A DNA stretch of 64,000 nt from Xanthostigma xanthostigma (GCA_963575645.1 OY754469.1:41002753-41066752), one strand, 5' to 3'. Shown: positions 43,141 through 55,204, numbered from the stretch's first letter. The notes: generated by a model from the sequence alone, not told the origin. Translations and numbers: made by a program.

Positions 43141-43679
43141 AAAAGTTTTAATAGTTTTTTGTTCAACTCGAGATTTACTATCGGAAATATCAACTTTAAA
43201 CTCAACTGTAAGCGTACTTACATGCGTTTTTCTGTAATGACAACATACATTTTTTTTATATTTTCGAAATCTCTATTTTGTCCTCTATAAATTCATATAA
43301 AATTTTCATAAGGTTACATAAGAAAATAATCGTGAAAAACGTTATCAATTTATTAATTAAATACTCAGTAATAATTATTTTCCATAGCACTCCGCACATG
43401 TGTAAATTATTACTGTGTATTTAATTAATAAATTGATGACGTCGTTCTCGAATATTTTCTTATGCAATCGTATGAAAATTTCTTATGCATTTATAGAGAA
43501 AAAAATTGAGATTTCGAAAGTGTAAAAAAAAATATATGTTGTCATTTGAAAAAAATTCAAGTACATTTCCGGTTGAGTTTGAAGTACAAAAAAATATACC
43601 TCAGCAGTTTTCGGTAGTAAATGTCGAGTTAAACAAATTTTTTTCAGTGAACGCACTATATACGTATCTACCTATATTT
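43141..43679. repeat. Diverged palindrome between two foldback units
   Basis: TTCAACTCGAGATTTACTAT at 43162 mirrors ATAGTAAAnnTCGAGTTnAA near 43610. Arms of about 190 bp are moderately diverged. A solitary relative is at 3045-3300. Confidence 0.7.
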
Positions 43680-43907
43680 TGACGTGATAACGTCTTATAA
43701 ATTGATGAAACACCGACTGCATGCACGAAAAAGTGTCACGTTCCGAAATGTGTCACGTTCCGCCTGACCCTGTGCGTGCAAGCGAGAGCGCAGTATGACA
43801 GCTTCTAAAATTTAGGTTATGTATTATAAATATGATATTCGAGCGGAATACGTTATCACGTAAAACTATAGTCAGTAAACCGACTTTACAGACAACCAAT
43901 TTTTTTT
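43680..43907 (-). mobile_element. TTGGTTGTCTG foldback family, short copy, inverted
   Basis: From TTGACGTGATAACGTCTT to CAGACAACCAA, the reverse of the 42173 copy without its long interior. Together they make a head-to-head pair spanning 42173-43907. Confidence 0.8.
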
Positions 43908-44422
43908 TTGGAAATTGATTTCAATCAATTAGCTGACGTTAAAGTAAAATAATTATAATAATAAAAGATTTGTAGAAGAAACCAAAAAAGTAGCGTAAAA
44001 CAATCAACATAATATTATAATGACACGGACACAACCAGGGCGAAGGGTCGCTAGGCAAGGAGTTTAAGATTAGCATTGAGTCGAGCTCAGCAAGTAATGA
44101 ACGTACAAGATGGCATGCAAGAAGAACAGCCGAGACGAGACGGGATTAGAAAATCTGAATTAAATAATAATGCAGACATTTTATATCTATGTGGTGGCAC
44201 ATTAAACACAAAAAGTCAAGTTATCTTTTAAAATGTGTTCTGTCTTAAGCTAATCGATCTACAAAAATTACCTATGTGTAAAAAAAATTAATAAAACTTC
44301 TTACATCGGCGTATTTCTCACGATTATAGTATTGTTTAATACTACTACCTAATTATTTTTTGTTTAATTAATTAATTATTAAAGACAATCCAAAAATTAA
44401 ACAAATTAAACAAAATTCGAGC
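43908..44422. other. AT-rich spacer
   Basis: A GC-richer piece at 44025-44150 has no motif. Nothing else. Confidence 0.4.
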
Positions 44423-45093
44423 GAGTACCCGCTCGAATTTTCGGAAAAATCATACATTTTTGAACAGGTGTCAAAGAAAGAGGAAGGCAGATAGAGAATT
44501 GATTTTTTTTTAAATTTTATTTACATATCCTTATACCATATGTCCATTTTTTTTGACGCGCACAGCTGTCTGTATCTCAGGAGACAATTAAAAAAAGTCT
44601 CGAAACGGCGGGTTCGATCAGCGCCTTCCAGAACATCCTAGAACAAAAAAAAAATTATTCTTAAAGTATAAGAGTCAAACTTCGCATTGACGGAGGGAAA
44701 TTAAAAAAAAATCGATTTTAGAGAAATGGCGCATCTACGAAAAAAAACCTCGGAAACGCTAAAAAATTTGAAGAAAAAACGGTTACTGAATCGCGAAAAA
44801 ATTTTGTATCCGAATTTCCATCCGTCAATGCGAAGTTTGACTCTTCTACTTTAAGAATACATTTTTTTTGTTGTTCTAGGATGCTCTGAAAAGCGTTGAT
44901 CGGACTCGCCGTTTTTTTTTCATTGTCTCCTGTGATACAGACAGCGTGGAGCGCGCGCGTCAAAAAAAATGGACATATGGTAGAAGGATATGTAAATAAA
45001 ATTTTAAAAAAATCAATTCTCTATCTGCCTTCCTCTTTCTTTACACCCGTTCAAAAATGTATGATTTTCCCGAAAATTCGAGCGAGTACCTCC
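44423..45093. mobile_element. Foldback element, about 280-bp arms
   Basis: GAGTACCCGCTCGAATTTTC at the left mirrors GAGGTACTCGCTCGAATTTT (inverted right end). Pairing runs through ATCATACATTTTTGAAC, AAAGAGGAAGGCAGATAGAG, CATATGTCCATTTTTTTTGA and AGTCAAACTTCGCATTGACG. The centre is A-rich. No transposase; the 81- and 98-codon frames lie in opposite arms. Confidence 0.85.
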
Positions 45094-45198
45094 TTATATG
45101 AATGTGGAAAAAAATCAGATGCTGAAAAAAAAGTGATAGGTACTTACTACCTATATTTTTATGTGAAGATTTTTAAATTTTTTGCCCGATAGTGCGAC

Positions 45199-46005
45199 GG
45201 TAACCGGACTCCATATCCGCGGACAAAATATCCCCGACAAAATATCCTTGTTAAAATATCCTTGGACAAAATATCCTTGAGACAAAATATCCATGAGACA
45301 AAATGTCCTTTGTCAGAATATCCGTGGACAAAAAATGCAAAAAAAAATTGACTTTCTACATATAATTCTTTATAACTGTTTCTGACGTCAATTCCGGGGT
45401 GAACGATAAACGGGTATGCGAATTGTAATTCCGGAGTGAACGATAAAGGGGTATGCGAATTGTCTCGCAGTGAAACGGGAAGGGGCAAATGTGGAGTTTT
45501 TAAAAAAACAATTCCGGGGTGAACGATAAACGGGTATGCGAATTGTAATTCCGGAGTGAACGATAAAGGGGTATGCGAATTGTCTCGCAGTGAAACGGGA
45601 AGGGGCAAATGTGGAGTTTTTAAAAAAACAATTCCGGGGTGAACGATAAACGGGTATGCGAATTGTAATTCCGGAGTGAACGATAAAGGGGTATGCGAAT
45701 TGTCTCGCAGTGAAACGGGAAGGGGCAAATGTGGAGTTTTTAAAAAAACAATTCCGGGGTGAACGATAAACGGGTATGCGAATTGTAATTCCGGGGTGAA
45801 CGATAAAGGGGTATGCGAATTGTCTCGCAGTGAAACGGGAAGGGGCAAATGTGGAGTTTTTAAAAAAACAATTCCGGGGTGAATTTTCATACCGTGGATA
45901 TTATGTCCGAAGGATTTTTTGTCTTGAGGATATTTTGTCTGAGGATATTTTGTCCGGGATATTTTGTCCAGGATATTTTGTCCGAGGATATAGAGTCATA
46001 GAACC
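45199..46005. mobile_element. 8-bp-TSD element with iterated GGACAAAATATCC ends and tandem core
   Basis: Flanked by AGTGCGAC (45191-45198, 46006-46013). Ends GGTAACCGGACTCCATATCC and, inverted, GGTTCTATGACTCTATATCC. Both subterminal regions consist of many GACAAAATATCC words, all pointing inward in opposite orientations. The centre is a tandem array (45391-45883). No transposase. An 8-bp duplication suggests hAT, P or Merlin-like origin; the termini do not decide. Confidence 0.8.
45391..45883. repeat. 120-bp tandem array, about 4.1 copies
   Basis: ATTCCGGGGTGAACGATAAA starts at 45391, 45511, 45631, 45751 and 45871, an exact 120-bp period. Each unit holds a second related half (ATTCCGGAGTGAACGATAAA, about 35 bp on). 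Copies are identical but for single changes. Because 120 is a multiple of three, the minus strand stays open for 243 codons with a 40-residue repeat. I see this as a by-product. Confidence 0.95.
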
Positions 46006-46013
46006 AGTGCGAC

Positions 46014-46261
46014 TAGCAATATTTGTGCTATTCGACTATTATAATGACAAAATAGGTGGCGCAGTGCGCTAGTTATAGTATTGTGGTTTGTGCAGTTTTC
46101 ATCGAGCGATTTCAAATGCACCCACGTGAGTTCCGAAGGGAAAAGCTATTTTATTCGTAGTACTTGTACTTTTGTAAAATCGATCAGTCACTACTATTTT
46201 ACTGACAGTAAAATATAATCGATTGTATCTAATGTATAGAAAAAAATATTAACTCTAATAA
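46014..46261. other. Short spacer
   Basis: Carries the phrase shared with 41490-41560. Nothing else. Confidence 0.4.
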
Positions 46262-46735
46262 TATTGTTGCTCGCTCCCTGTTGGGACGACTATGCTTTCT
46301 GTGGAATATTCTCGCAACAACAACAATGGAAAGCAGGTAGTCAAAACCCGACCTTCATAAAGTTTCCTGAAGAAGGCAATACATGTAAAAGGAAGGATCT
46401 CAGTGCTTCTAGAACATTCGACCGGGCGGGGGACGAAGCTATAAAATGCGAGCGGAGTGGTTGATTCATAGGTCAACGGGAAGTACCCTATAGGTTTTGA
46501 TTTCTTTGCGAGTGTCAAAACATGCGGCATAAACGGCCGTGTCTTTTGATTGCGTTGACTTAGAAGTTTGATTTTTTCACAGCTCCAAGGGATTTCGGAA
46601 TGTTTGATAATTAATTTCAACTTGATACTTCCACGCGTTCCTGAGAAAAAAGGTCTTGACAGACAGATAGACGGACAACGAAGTGATCCTATAAGAGGTT
46701 CTTTTGAGGTAGGGAACCCTAAAAATATTTTGTGT
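46262..46735 (-). repeat. Lepidoptera-type dispersed repeat
   Basis: Ends with TCTTGACAGACAGATAGACG, GACAACGAAGTGATCCTATA and AGGTAGGGAACCCTAAAAAT, preceded by TTTTTCACAGCTCCAAGGGA. I know this tail from repeats scattered through moth and butterfly genomes. The 121-codon minus frame and 66-codon plus frame are incidental. Confidence 0.65.
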
Positions 46736-47209
46736 TTTTTTTCATAGAAAAAAATCTCATGGTTTAGCTATCGACATTTCAGTTTTTAATTAAAACAACA
46801 AAATAATGGTCGAGACTGATTAAATTTAATTCTACAAATATATTTTAAATAAATCAGTAAACCGGATCTAATTCGATAATTACAAAAATGTGAGCTGGTA
46901 AAGTTTTTTTTTGCTTTTTTTAATTTATTTTTATTTAAATCCGTGACGTGTGTGTCATAGCGACAAAGTTAGAATGATCAGATTAACTGAATATTAGATT
47001 TTATATGTGGAATTGAATTAAATTTACGCTGGATTAGCGTAAAGTTACCGTACTGTAATAAGTAGGTTACGTTGTATACTCTTGCCGCCAATATAAACTG
47101 GCTGCCGTGAGCACTACACTGTTATAATATATAGTAGAGTCCTTCTGACAACTGGCTAACTCTGGCACGATTTTACGATTAAAGCTTTAACGCTAAAATT
47201 TTACCATTC
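46736..47209. other. AT-rich spacer
   Basis: No feature recognised. Confidence 0.45.
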
Positions 47210-47660
47210 CAACCCGCAAGTGGGGAATGGTACTAGCTTACGTCAAAAATCACTTTTCAAAAATTTTACAATATCTTTCCGGTTTGAGGTTCCCTGAATC
47301 CAAAAAACATATTTTTGGAAAAACTCTGTGCGTCTGTTAGTCTGTGAACACGATACAGGTCAAACGGATGAGCGGATTGAATCCAAATTTTGGGAGGACG
47401 TTTGGTATGCAAATATTAAGAGCTCTATTGTTTTTGAGGAAAATCGACGCATGCGTAAAAGAGATATTTGCTATAACGGTGTTTTTTATATAATAATGGT
47501 ATACTTTTCATAACGGCGTATTATTATATTTATTTTTTCAAGAAAGTTTCGTTAAAAATTTTTTTTTCTAAACTTTATAGTTTCGGAAATATTTTGAAAA
47601 TAAAAAAATCAGCCGCTCTTTTGTTTTATGGATCTGTCAGAAATAAACTAGGTTAGTGAA
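47210..47660 (+). repeat. Family R repeat
   Basis: Opens at AAGTGGGGAATGGTACTAG, then AAATCACTTTTCAAAAATTT, CGTCTGTTAGTCTGTGAACA, AATCCAAATTTTGGGAGGA and GATATTTGCTATAACGG. Reverse orientation to the 54-kb and 27-kb copies. A 61-codon frame at 47328 is shared with the 27-kb copy but is not conserved as protein. Confidence 0.8.
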
Positions 47661-48160
47661 CATACCAGTATTATGGTAATTAAACATGTCTATCCAGGAC
47701 TTAACGCTTAATAATATTATTGCGAACATCTAAAAAATGTTTGCAAATTTAACATTTTTTAATTTAAATGTGTCCATTTTTTTATACATGTCTTTTGTAT
47801 CCTTTATTAATAGTTTTGTGGATTAAAAGTTCTCTATGTTCAAAATTAAAGGATGAAGTAAAATTTTAATCAGTACTGACAAATTAAATAAAAATAATTT
47901 TAAACGTCTTAAGGTGACTTTTCTTAGGGGTTAGAATGTATACATTTTTAATCGAGTTTGACGAATTTTTGTATATGATGTTATCAAGATGGATGCACAT
48001 TTAACCTAATTATTGTTTTTATTCTTGCTGTTAGCATTAAATGATACATATTAGTCGTTGCATAATAACTCTCAATTTCAACTTTAAATAAATGAAACTT
48101 TCTATTAATGTTTCTGATGCCACCGGTCATGTCTAGTTCTTATACATCATCGATTGTACA
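47661..48160. other. AT-rich spacer
   Basis: No feature recognised. Confidence 0.4.
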
Positions 48161-48565
48161 ATAAAACCGTTTAACTTAAAAAGCTTTTTTACCTATTTAT
48201 CGTGCTTTACTAAAAGTGCGATTTTCATCCGGACGAAACCCGGTCAGTTAGCTATTATAATAATGTATTATCTTCGGAACTAAAAAGCGTTTAACTTAAA
48301 AAGTTGTTTTACCTACTTTATATTTAAGTTTTTAGTCTACTTTACTAATAGTGTGATTTGTATCCGGACAAAATCCGAACCAATCAGTAAGTTATTATAA
48401 TATTGTATGTGGTCTTCGGAACTAAAAACCGTTTAACTTAAAAAGGTTTTTTACCCATTTTATTTTTAAGTTTTTAGTCAGCTTTATTAAAAGTGCGTTT
48501 TGCATCCGTTCGAAAGCCGGATCGGTCAGTTAGTTATTATAATATTGTATTGTAATCGGAACTAC
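48161..48565 (+). repeat. Three-copy diverged tandem (120 and 142-bp spacing)
   Basis: CGTTTAACTTAAAAAG occurs at 48168, 48288 and 48430. Each unit continues with TTTTTACC, a TTTACTAAAAGTGCGATTTT-like block, CATCCGGACGAAA and GTCAGTTAGCTATTATAATA. Confidence 0.85.
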
Positions 48566-48590
48566 ATACCTACGTTTGCAAAATTTCAAC

Positions 48591-49203
48591 TAGTGATGTG
48601 TCCACATGACTCTTTATTAAGAGCTGGCTTCGTGCGCTCCGCTCACTAAAAAGAGTCGCTCAGAGGCAGTCGTTTAAAGGAGCGACACTAGACAGTACGC
48701 ACTACACAAGAGTGCAAACTGCAGAGGTGTGAACTTTCATCATACATGCTCAGGAGTTACGTAGCATTGCATAGCACAATACACACACTCAGCTCTGAGC
48801 TAGTTTTAATATGATTCTGATCTTACATTATTCGCATTTCGGATAAACTATAAAGTATAATAAAAGCTTAACAATAATAATGTTTATTGTTACAATATTA
48901 TATCTTTGTCAACGACGTCAATGTGAATGGTTTAAGTCACTGCAAGCTTAGTACTATTACACTAAGTTACAGTGTGTCATTCAACATTAAATGACTCAGC
49001 AAAGATAACTCCGTACGTGCAAAATTCACTAGTGCCTCTGTGGCCTGTGCTGTGTGCGCTCTGTAAATGTGCGAATACAACAATACAGAACAGCTCAGCA
49101 CAGAGCAATGGCGCTCTGAGTGAGTCATTCACAAAAAAAAAGGAGCGACTCGCTCCGCTCCGAGAAAGGAGTCGTTCATTATGAATTGAGCGACACATCA
49201 CTA
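48591..49203. mobile_element. hAT MITE, TAGTGATGTGTC family, copy 2
   Basis: TAGTGATGTGTCCACATGAC at the left and TAGTGATGTGTCGCTC inverted at the right. Flanks ATTTCAAC (48583-48590) and ATTTCAAG (49204-49211), 7 of 8. High similarity to 17522-18125 over the whole length. Confidence 0.88.
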
Positions 49204-49211
49204 ATTTCAAG

Positions 49212-49990
49212 CGTATAGGATAACGGGAAGTAGTCGAAAAAGCGGTTACAAGATTTGAAATAAACATAGTCATATAAAACCATTTAATAATAAAGCCGTT
49301 AACACACACAGTGCGTTTAATTTGAAGGTTATGTTGCGGATGAGAAAATAACGGTACAGTTTTCAAGTTCGTTCCATCCCTTGTAGCGTATATATAAAAC
49401 CGGTCTAGTTATTTCGTAACGGTGAGTTAATCAGCACCAAACCAGTTAATGCATACTGTAAAATTAAAATGCAAATTTATAGTTCAATATGCAGGATGGG
49501 ATTAAGTGATTTTGCTTGCGCCCCAGTGGCCTAACCCAGCTTAATACAGTATTCTGGATATTGTTTATATGAGATATTTTGAACAAATAACATGTCGCGT
49601 GGGAATTTATCCATACAAATATTCATAATCTCTTGACATGTGTCTTTGTATTTGGTTTCATAGTTATGAATAAATTATAACGTAAACCTTCGTCAACATG
49701 GTAAATTCGCAAAATTTTAATTTATTTCGTGTATAATATAAATTATTTAATTTATCTGAAAACAATTTTGCCGCAATCAAGTACCAAGAGAGCTTATTAT
49801 AAATTTTCTGGTACGCTGGGTTGCAGAAAGAGTTGTCAAAAATCTGATTTGACAATGACTTAAGACTGTGAATATTTCTCCGCATGAAACGTATTGTAGA
49901 GTTTTAAAAACTGCGCGTCATGATGCCCAAGGCGTGCAAGAATCTCAAACTTTCTGCCCTTGTGTATACTAATTCATGTTGACGGGGCTG
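49212..49990. repeat. Spacer with two repeat fragments
   Basis: 49810-49862 matches 10125-10185 (GCTGGGTTGCAGAAAG). 49920-49990 has GCAAGAATCTCAAACTTTC, as near 41300. The remainder is unrecognised. Confidence 0.5.
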
Positions 49991-51570
49991 GAATATTACT
50001 TTCCCGGACCGGAGTAGTCATCTGGAAATGGGATAGGTTTTTGATCTATGTCAGTGAGTCAGTCAGTCAAATGACGATTTTTAGACGTTAAGGAGGTTGA
50101 TGCATTACAGTCCCAATCAAAAGTAAGTCGAATTCTAGATGGGAACTTTTCCATAATAAATTTTTACAAAAGGTTATAAGTCGATGATACCAATAAATTA
50201 TTGTCATAAAGGCATAAATAAATAATTTTTTTCATATTAATTAATTATTTCAGTATTTTACTTAATGGACTAACTTTTGAATTTTTTGTACAAAGTTAGG
50301 TTAGAAAAAATAAATTCATGTTAATATCTGTATCTTACATATTTTTTGCAGTAAATAATTAAAAAAGATATTAGAAGTAATAAAAATTAAAATTAAATCA
50401 TTAAAAAGTTGAAAATTATGTTAAAATTGTTTAAATAAAAGTCCATAATCGAAAAGTGCTAAGATTTAATATTTTTTTTATTGATTAAAAGTCTCCTAAT
50501 TAAATTGGAAAAAATATTAAAATATGCGTAAGACATCGATGCTTTATATAGTTAGATTTCGGAACTGCTAACCTTATTTTTTGGTTGTTTGCAAAAAATT
50601 TAAATGTACCGTTTGCATGCTAGGTTGACATATTTTCCATAAGACTACATGTATAAGTTTTTTTTTAATTTTAAACTTTATAAAAATCCTAATGATTTTG
50701 GATTTTTTACTGAAAATTTTGTCATAAAAAAATCTGTTAAAAACTTTATTTCAGATTTTTTTCATTATCTTTGTAAAACGGCTCAACCTCCTTAATATCT
50801 TAACCGTTTGAGCTGTATTTATTAAATTTGAGGTTCTAGTTAATCTAAGGGGTTTTAATAAATAAGCCAAATTTGATGTGTTTATGTTAAATAGATTTTG
50901 AGTTATTAAGGGGTCAAAAGTGACTCCAAATGGTTCGTGTAATATAACACACGGCTGCTGCTTTCTTTTTCTGTGTTGAACTTGGCTTAACACGCTGCCG
51001 CGTGTCTATAGATCAAACCTTATCGTATTTCCTGTAGATGTGTATGTAACTTTACCTAATGAAAACATTGAATGACTGTATTATTCTTACCTTTGAAGCT
51101 AACTCCAAAGATAACATTTGGATATTGCTATTCTTACAAAATAATCCAGTTGAAATGTGGATAAAGTTCGCTACAGTGTTTTTATGCAATCGAGCATTAA
51201 TGTAATAGAAATCTAGGGAATATTTTATATGAGATCGTTATGATATAATTTCGTTGTTCGTATGGTTTTATCTTTTGGTTGCTATTTCGCAAATTCTGCA
51301 TACTTGAAAGATATCTTGACAAGTTACCTATGTGTTTTGAATTTTAGTACACATTAAGAAAGTTTCTTACTGTCTACGGTATAATGGCAACGATCCCCCG
51401 ATGACTCGTTATTTGAAAATCAACCGTGCGCTCTATACACTTCTGCTTTTCGTTCTCTTGTTGTTATAATATAATTTTCTAAATAAAGTAATGACAACAT
51501 GTACTCGCCGGGTGCAGACTATTGAGAGTGGGAACAACTGAATCGATCGCTGCTTTATAACATGACTAGT
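49991..51570. other. AT-rich spacer, the longest featureless stretch
   Basis: A run of (GTCA) iterations near 50052 and long A/T-rich tracts. An 80-codon minus frame at 50751 has no motif. No repeat relatives elsewhere in the window were noticed. Confidence 0.5.
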
Positions 51571-52163
51571 GGTCCCGCCCGGTTTCACCCGGGTGCAAAA
51601 GAACGATTGGAGAAGGGAGGGACATTTATCTTAGTTTACCGAGATGAATGTTGTGTCCAAATTTCATGATGATCGGAGTTCCCGTTCAAAAGTTTTTGTC
51701 AATAAAAAGCAGTATTTAAACTTTTTTTAACTAATATTTTTTTTTTAATTAATTAAATAAATTTAAATGTAAGCCTTAGAAGAAAGCAATGTAAAAAATA
51801 AAAAAAAATTAATAAAAATATATTCGCCGAACGTGGGGCTCGAACCCACGACCCTGATATTGAAAGTCGCATGTTCTACCGATTGAGCCACTTGAGGTTG
51901 TGTTCTCACAACGCTAATATGAGTATATCTAGTTAGTGCATTTCACATGAATAGAAGCTTATTTTTGAGATACATTTTGCAACATTTTTCATTCCGCTCC
52001 TAAGGTCGCTCCTAATGGTCGTAGCGTAATATTATACAGCCTATAGCCTTCCTCGATAAATGGGCTATCCAACAAAATTTTTTTTTTTCAATTTGAACCA
52101 GTAGTTCCTGAGATTAGCGCGTTCAAACAAACAAACTCTTCAGCTTTATATATTAGTATAGAT
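51571..52163 (+). mobile_element. LINE-type 3' repeat with a nested insertion
   Basis: Starts ACTAGTGGTCCCGCCCGG and ends CTTTATATATTAGTATAGAT. After AAAAGTTTTTGTC it is interrupted (about 51700-51970) and resumes near GAGATACATTTTGCAACATT. The insert holds a tRNA-like sequence on the minus strand. Confidence 0.75.
51826..51900 (-). other. tRNA-Lys-like sequence, probably a SINE head or pseudogene
   Basis: The minus strand has GTGGCTCAATCGGTAGAACA (A-box region), an anticodon loop CTTTCAA and GTGGGTTCGAGCCCCACG (intact T-arm), then TTCGGC. This follows the layout of tRNA-Lys(CTT), but the acceptor strands (CAACCTC and GTTCGGC) do not pair, the anticodon stem has two mismatches and the anticodon would be TTC. 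Not a working tRNA gene. It continues into AT-rich sequence and sits inside a LINE-type repeat, as expected of a SINE insertion. Confidence 0.7.
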
Positions 52164-53061
52164 CGAAAAGACATTTTAAAAAATGGACAAATGACTGTGC
52201 TCTCATCTGCACAGCGCCATTTAGATCAGTCTCATTTTCTCAGCGTTTATGTGACGGCGACAAAAACAAACAATAAATTGATACGATATCACTGGCTTGG
52301 GAGTTCGAAGTAAGACATTATATTGTCAATATAAATATGTCAATTATGAATTGCTGTTAGTAGTGTCTTGGGTATTATAGAAGGTTGTGTGTGTGTGGCT
52401 ATGTTTAATGGTATACGTGTGTCCCGTTTTTATACTTAATGTTCACTGCTAAAGAATTTCATTACTCAGATTGGTTCATATAAAAAATGTCCTAATTTAA
52501 TTTATCTATTAAATTAGAGGTACACAAATTGAGGGTCTCCAAAACGATTTCAAGGCCATCAGGAAATCTTTTATAGCATATATTAGTGATGTATCGAATG
52601 TCAATTATTAGGAATATCTACTGCCGATATTAGCAAATGCAAAAATTGTTTTCAAATCAGGCGTTTTTGGTTCAAGGTTAAAATTTGTTAACTGATTGGT
52701 CGTCGCAAGCACACATTTATAGTGGTTCTGGGTACTCGGTTAACCATTAATACTGTATCTAAAGCTAATCTTAAAGTAAACGTTTATAAAAGATACAATT
52801 TCAAGGTTAGCTTAGCTAAAAAACTTAAGTTATTTTTTTAAAGGAGATGAAAAAACTTTTCTTTTAAAATGCCAAAAAATTATTTTTTTTGCCTTATTTA
52901 ATGTTTTTCACATTTAAAAAAAATGTTTTTTTCTGATATTAATATTTCCATGAATTTTCCGAATGCGAATCTTCCGTTACATTTTCAATCTGAAGAATCA
53001 AATTCACACCATCGTGGCAAGAATACATTACAATGATTATATTTTCCTTTCCGGGAAATAT
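52164..53061. other. Spacer, nothing recognised
   Basis: No inverted repeat, array or motif-bearing frame. Confidence 0.45.
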
Positions 53062-53490
53062 TTAAGAGTATTCGTCCCGGCAAATACCCCCTGCACCCTT
53101 CATCTCAAATCTTTTCCCCTCGCCTAAAAACGGATCGCGCTCTCCCGACGCTATTTTTAAAGTTAGATGGTTCTGGTAAACGCCAAATGAAAGACAAAGA
53201 AACAGACTACAGATCCTTCAGGCGAATTTTTTGAAAAACAGTTTAGCCTACGTGTGAAATATTACGTAAGTTTTAATTTTTTTCAAAAGGTTGTAAGTTT
53301 TTTCAGGAATTTTTTTTCAAAAAATTCGCCTGAAGCATCTGTAGTCTGATTCTTTGTCTTTCATTTGGCGTTTACCAGAACCATCTAGCTTTAAAAATAG
53401 CGTCGGGAGAGCGCGAACCGTTTTTAGGCGAGGGGAAAAGATTTGAGATGAAGGGTGCAGGGGGTATTTGCAGGGACGAATACTCTTAAG
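53062..53490. mobile_element. Foldback element, about 170-bp arms
   Basis: TTAAGAGTATTCGTCCC at the left mirrors GGGACGAATACTCTTAA at the right. Arms pair through AAATCTTTTCCCCTCGCCTA, GCTCTCCCGACGCTATTTTT, AACGCCAAATGAAAGACAAA and TTCAGGCGAATTTTTTGAA. The 139-codon minus frame from 53736 runs through the right arm and is not taken as a gene. Confidence 0.9.
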
Positions 53491-53984
53491 GTGTCGGCTT
53501 TTTTTTACTAAATATAAAAATGATTTGAATATAAAAAATGTACCTATATATCCATGGTATCTCAACTTTTTGTTTGCTTTGTTCGCAATAAGAAGAAAGA
53601 AAGAAGTGACGAGCCGTCGAAGCGTTATATTCAATCCGTAGCAAATCAAGTAAAAGCAAGAGCAGTTTCTTTCGTTCTTGTAAACATCATCAACTTTTGT
53701 GGACATCTGTTTACCGTCAAGTTTTGTCCGGGCCATTAGTTGCAGCCGAGTCAGTCTATCTACTCAAGTAGGCTCCTTTGGTAGTAACAAGCAGAGTAAA
53801 GATGTTGATAGTCTCAACTGTCGAATACGACAAGTTGCAGGGCTGTTCAATTATGACAGCCGTATAACAAAGTTAATTTATTTCGTATTTCTTCAATGAT
53901 AGCCTTCAAAGCGGCATAAACCAGTTCATTAATTAGTGGATGACCAGTTCTTGCTACTCACTCATAACTAAAAAAATTCCAGCC
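53491..53984. other. Spacer
   Basis: Short frames on both strands, no motif. Confidence 0.4.
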
Positions 53985-54610
53985 AATTGGGCGATGAGAT
54001 CATTCCAACTTTAAAATGTTGACATTTAGTATAATAAAGAAAATAAAATTTCTGATATCGCGTGAGGTGACGCGGGTAAGGGCTAGTATTCAATATGATA
54101 TTTGCTATTCGTTGCCATGGTTACCTACGTAATTATGTTCCACGTCATGTAAAAGTTAATCAAAGCATGCTTGACTTTATTTCTGAGAGATCTACAAAAC
54201 AAAAGAACAGTTGATTTTTTTTTATTTTTAAAGTATTTCCAAAACTGTAAAGTTTAAAAAAAATTAACGAAACTTTCTTGAAAAATTAATAAAATAATAA
54301 GCCGTTATGAAAAGTATACTATTATTATAGAAAACACAGTTATAGCATATATCTCTTCTGCGTATGCGCCGATTTTCCTCAAAAACAATAGGGCTCTTCA
54401 TATTTGCATACCAAACATCCTCCCAAAATTTGGTATCAATCCGCTCATCCGTTTAACCTGTATCGTTCTCACAGACTAACAGACGCACAGTTTTTTTTCA
54501 AAAATACGTTTATTGGATTCGGGGGACCTCAAAACGAAAAGATATTGTAAAATTTTGAAAAGTGATTTTTGACCTAAACTAGTAACATTCCCCACTTACC
54601 CCACTAAACA
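53985..54610 (-). repeat. Family R repeat with the GACGCGGGTAA segment
   Basis: 53985-54110 carries TTCCAGCCAATTGGGCGATG and GGTGACGCGGGTAAGGGCTA. 54240-54610 is R with AATAAGCCGTTATGAAAAG, CAATAGGGCTCTTCATATTT and, at 54536, an uninterrupted AAAACGAAAAGATATTGTAA that marks the empty site of the pogo-like insertion at 27265. Confidence 0.8.
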
Positions 54611-55204
54611 TAAAATCATTCTGGGAGTTTTGTTAGCTTCACTGTGTTTGTTTTCAAACATAAAATTTTTGCTACTAACATCAACTGACTCGAATTTACC
54701 ATAAATGACCTGACTTGAATCTTAAATGCTAATTTCGTTGGTTAAAATGTTAACTATCTGCATGCCGCTAAGAAAATAACAAGTACAGCCCTGATAACAA
54801 CTGCATACGTTGTTAGGATTATGGCGACTTGCGGAGTGTACAGCATCCCGGGGGACGATATTGCTCCGGTTACGTCAATGACTTTCTTGAAACTAAAGAA
54901 CGTACGATCTTTATTTTTATTTTTATTCTTTGATAGTTGTGTCCAGTTTCTCTCCCTATACGGATATTTTATAATCTACTACCAGATCCTCTGGGTTATT
55001 GCTATCCATTGCCAATGCATCAGCACATAATTGCTTCAGTAAGAAAAGTCGATGAAACGATATCTTTAAGTAGAAAAGCAGATTGTAAAAATAATTTTCG
55101 TTAGTTACAGTAATCTATTAAACCGATATTTAATTTAATGGAATTTTGGATTAGGGACATATAGGTATATCGAGTTAGACTAAGTGTCGTTTCCATGACT
55201 CGTC
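54611..55204. other. Spacer
   Basis: 69-codon plus frame at 54821 without motif. No repeat recognised. Confidence 0.4.

Noticed and set aside
45159..45890. 243-codon minus-strand frame with a 40-residue repeat
   Set aside because: It is the reading of a 120-bp tandem array inside a transposon. The period is a multiple of three, so one stop-free unit stays open. No start context, no family.
53317..53736. 139-codon minus-strand frame
   Set aside because: Its end lies wholly in one arm of a foldback element and mirrors the other arm. No motif.
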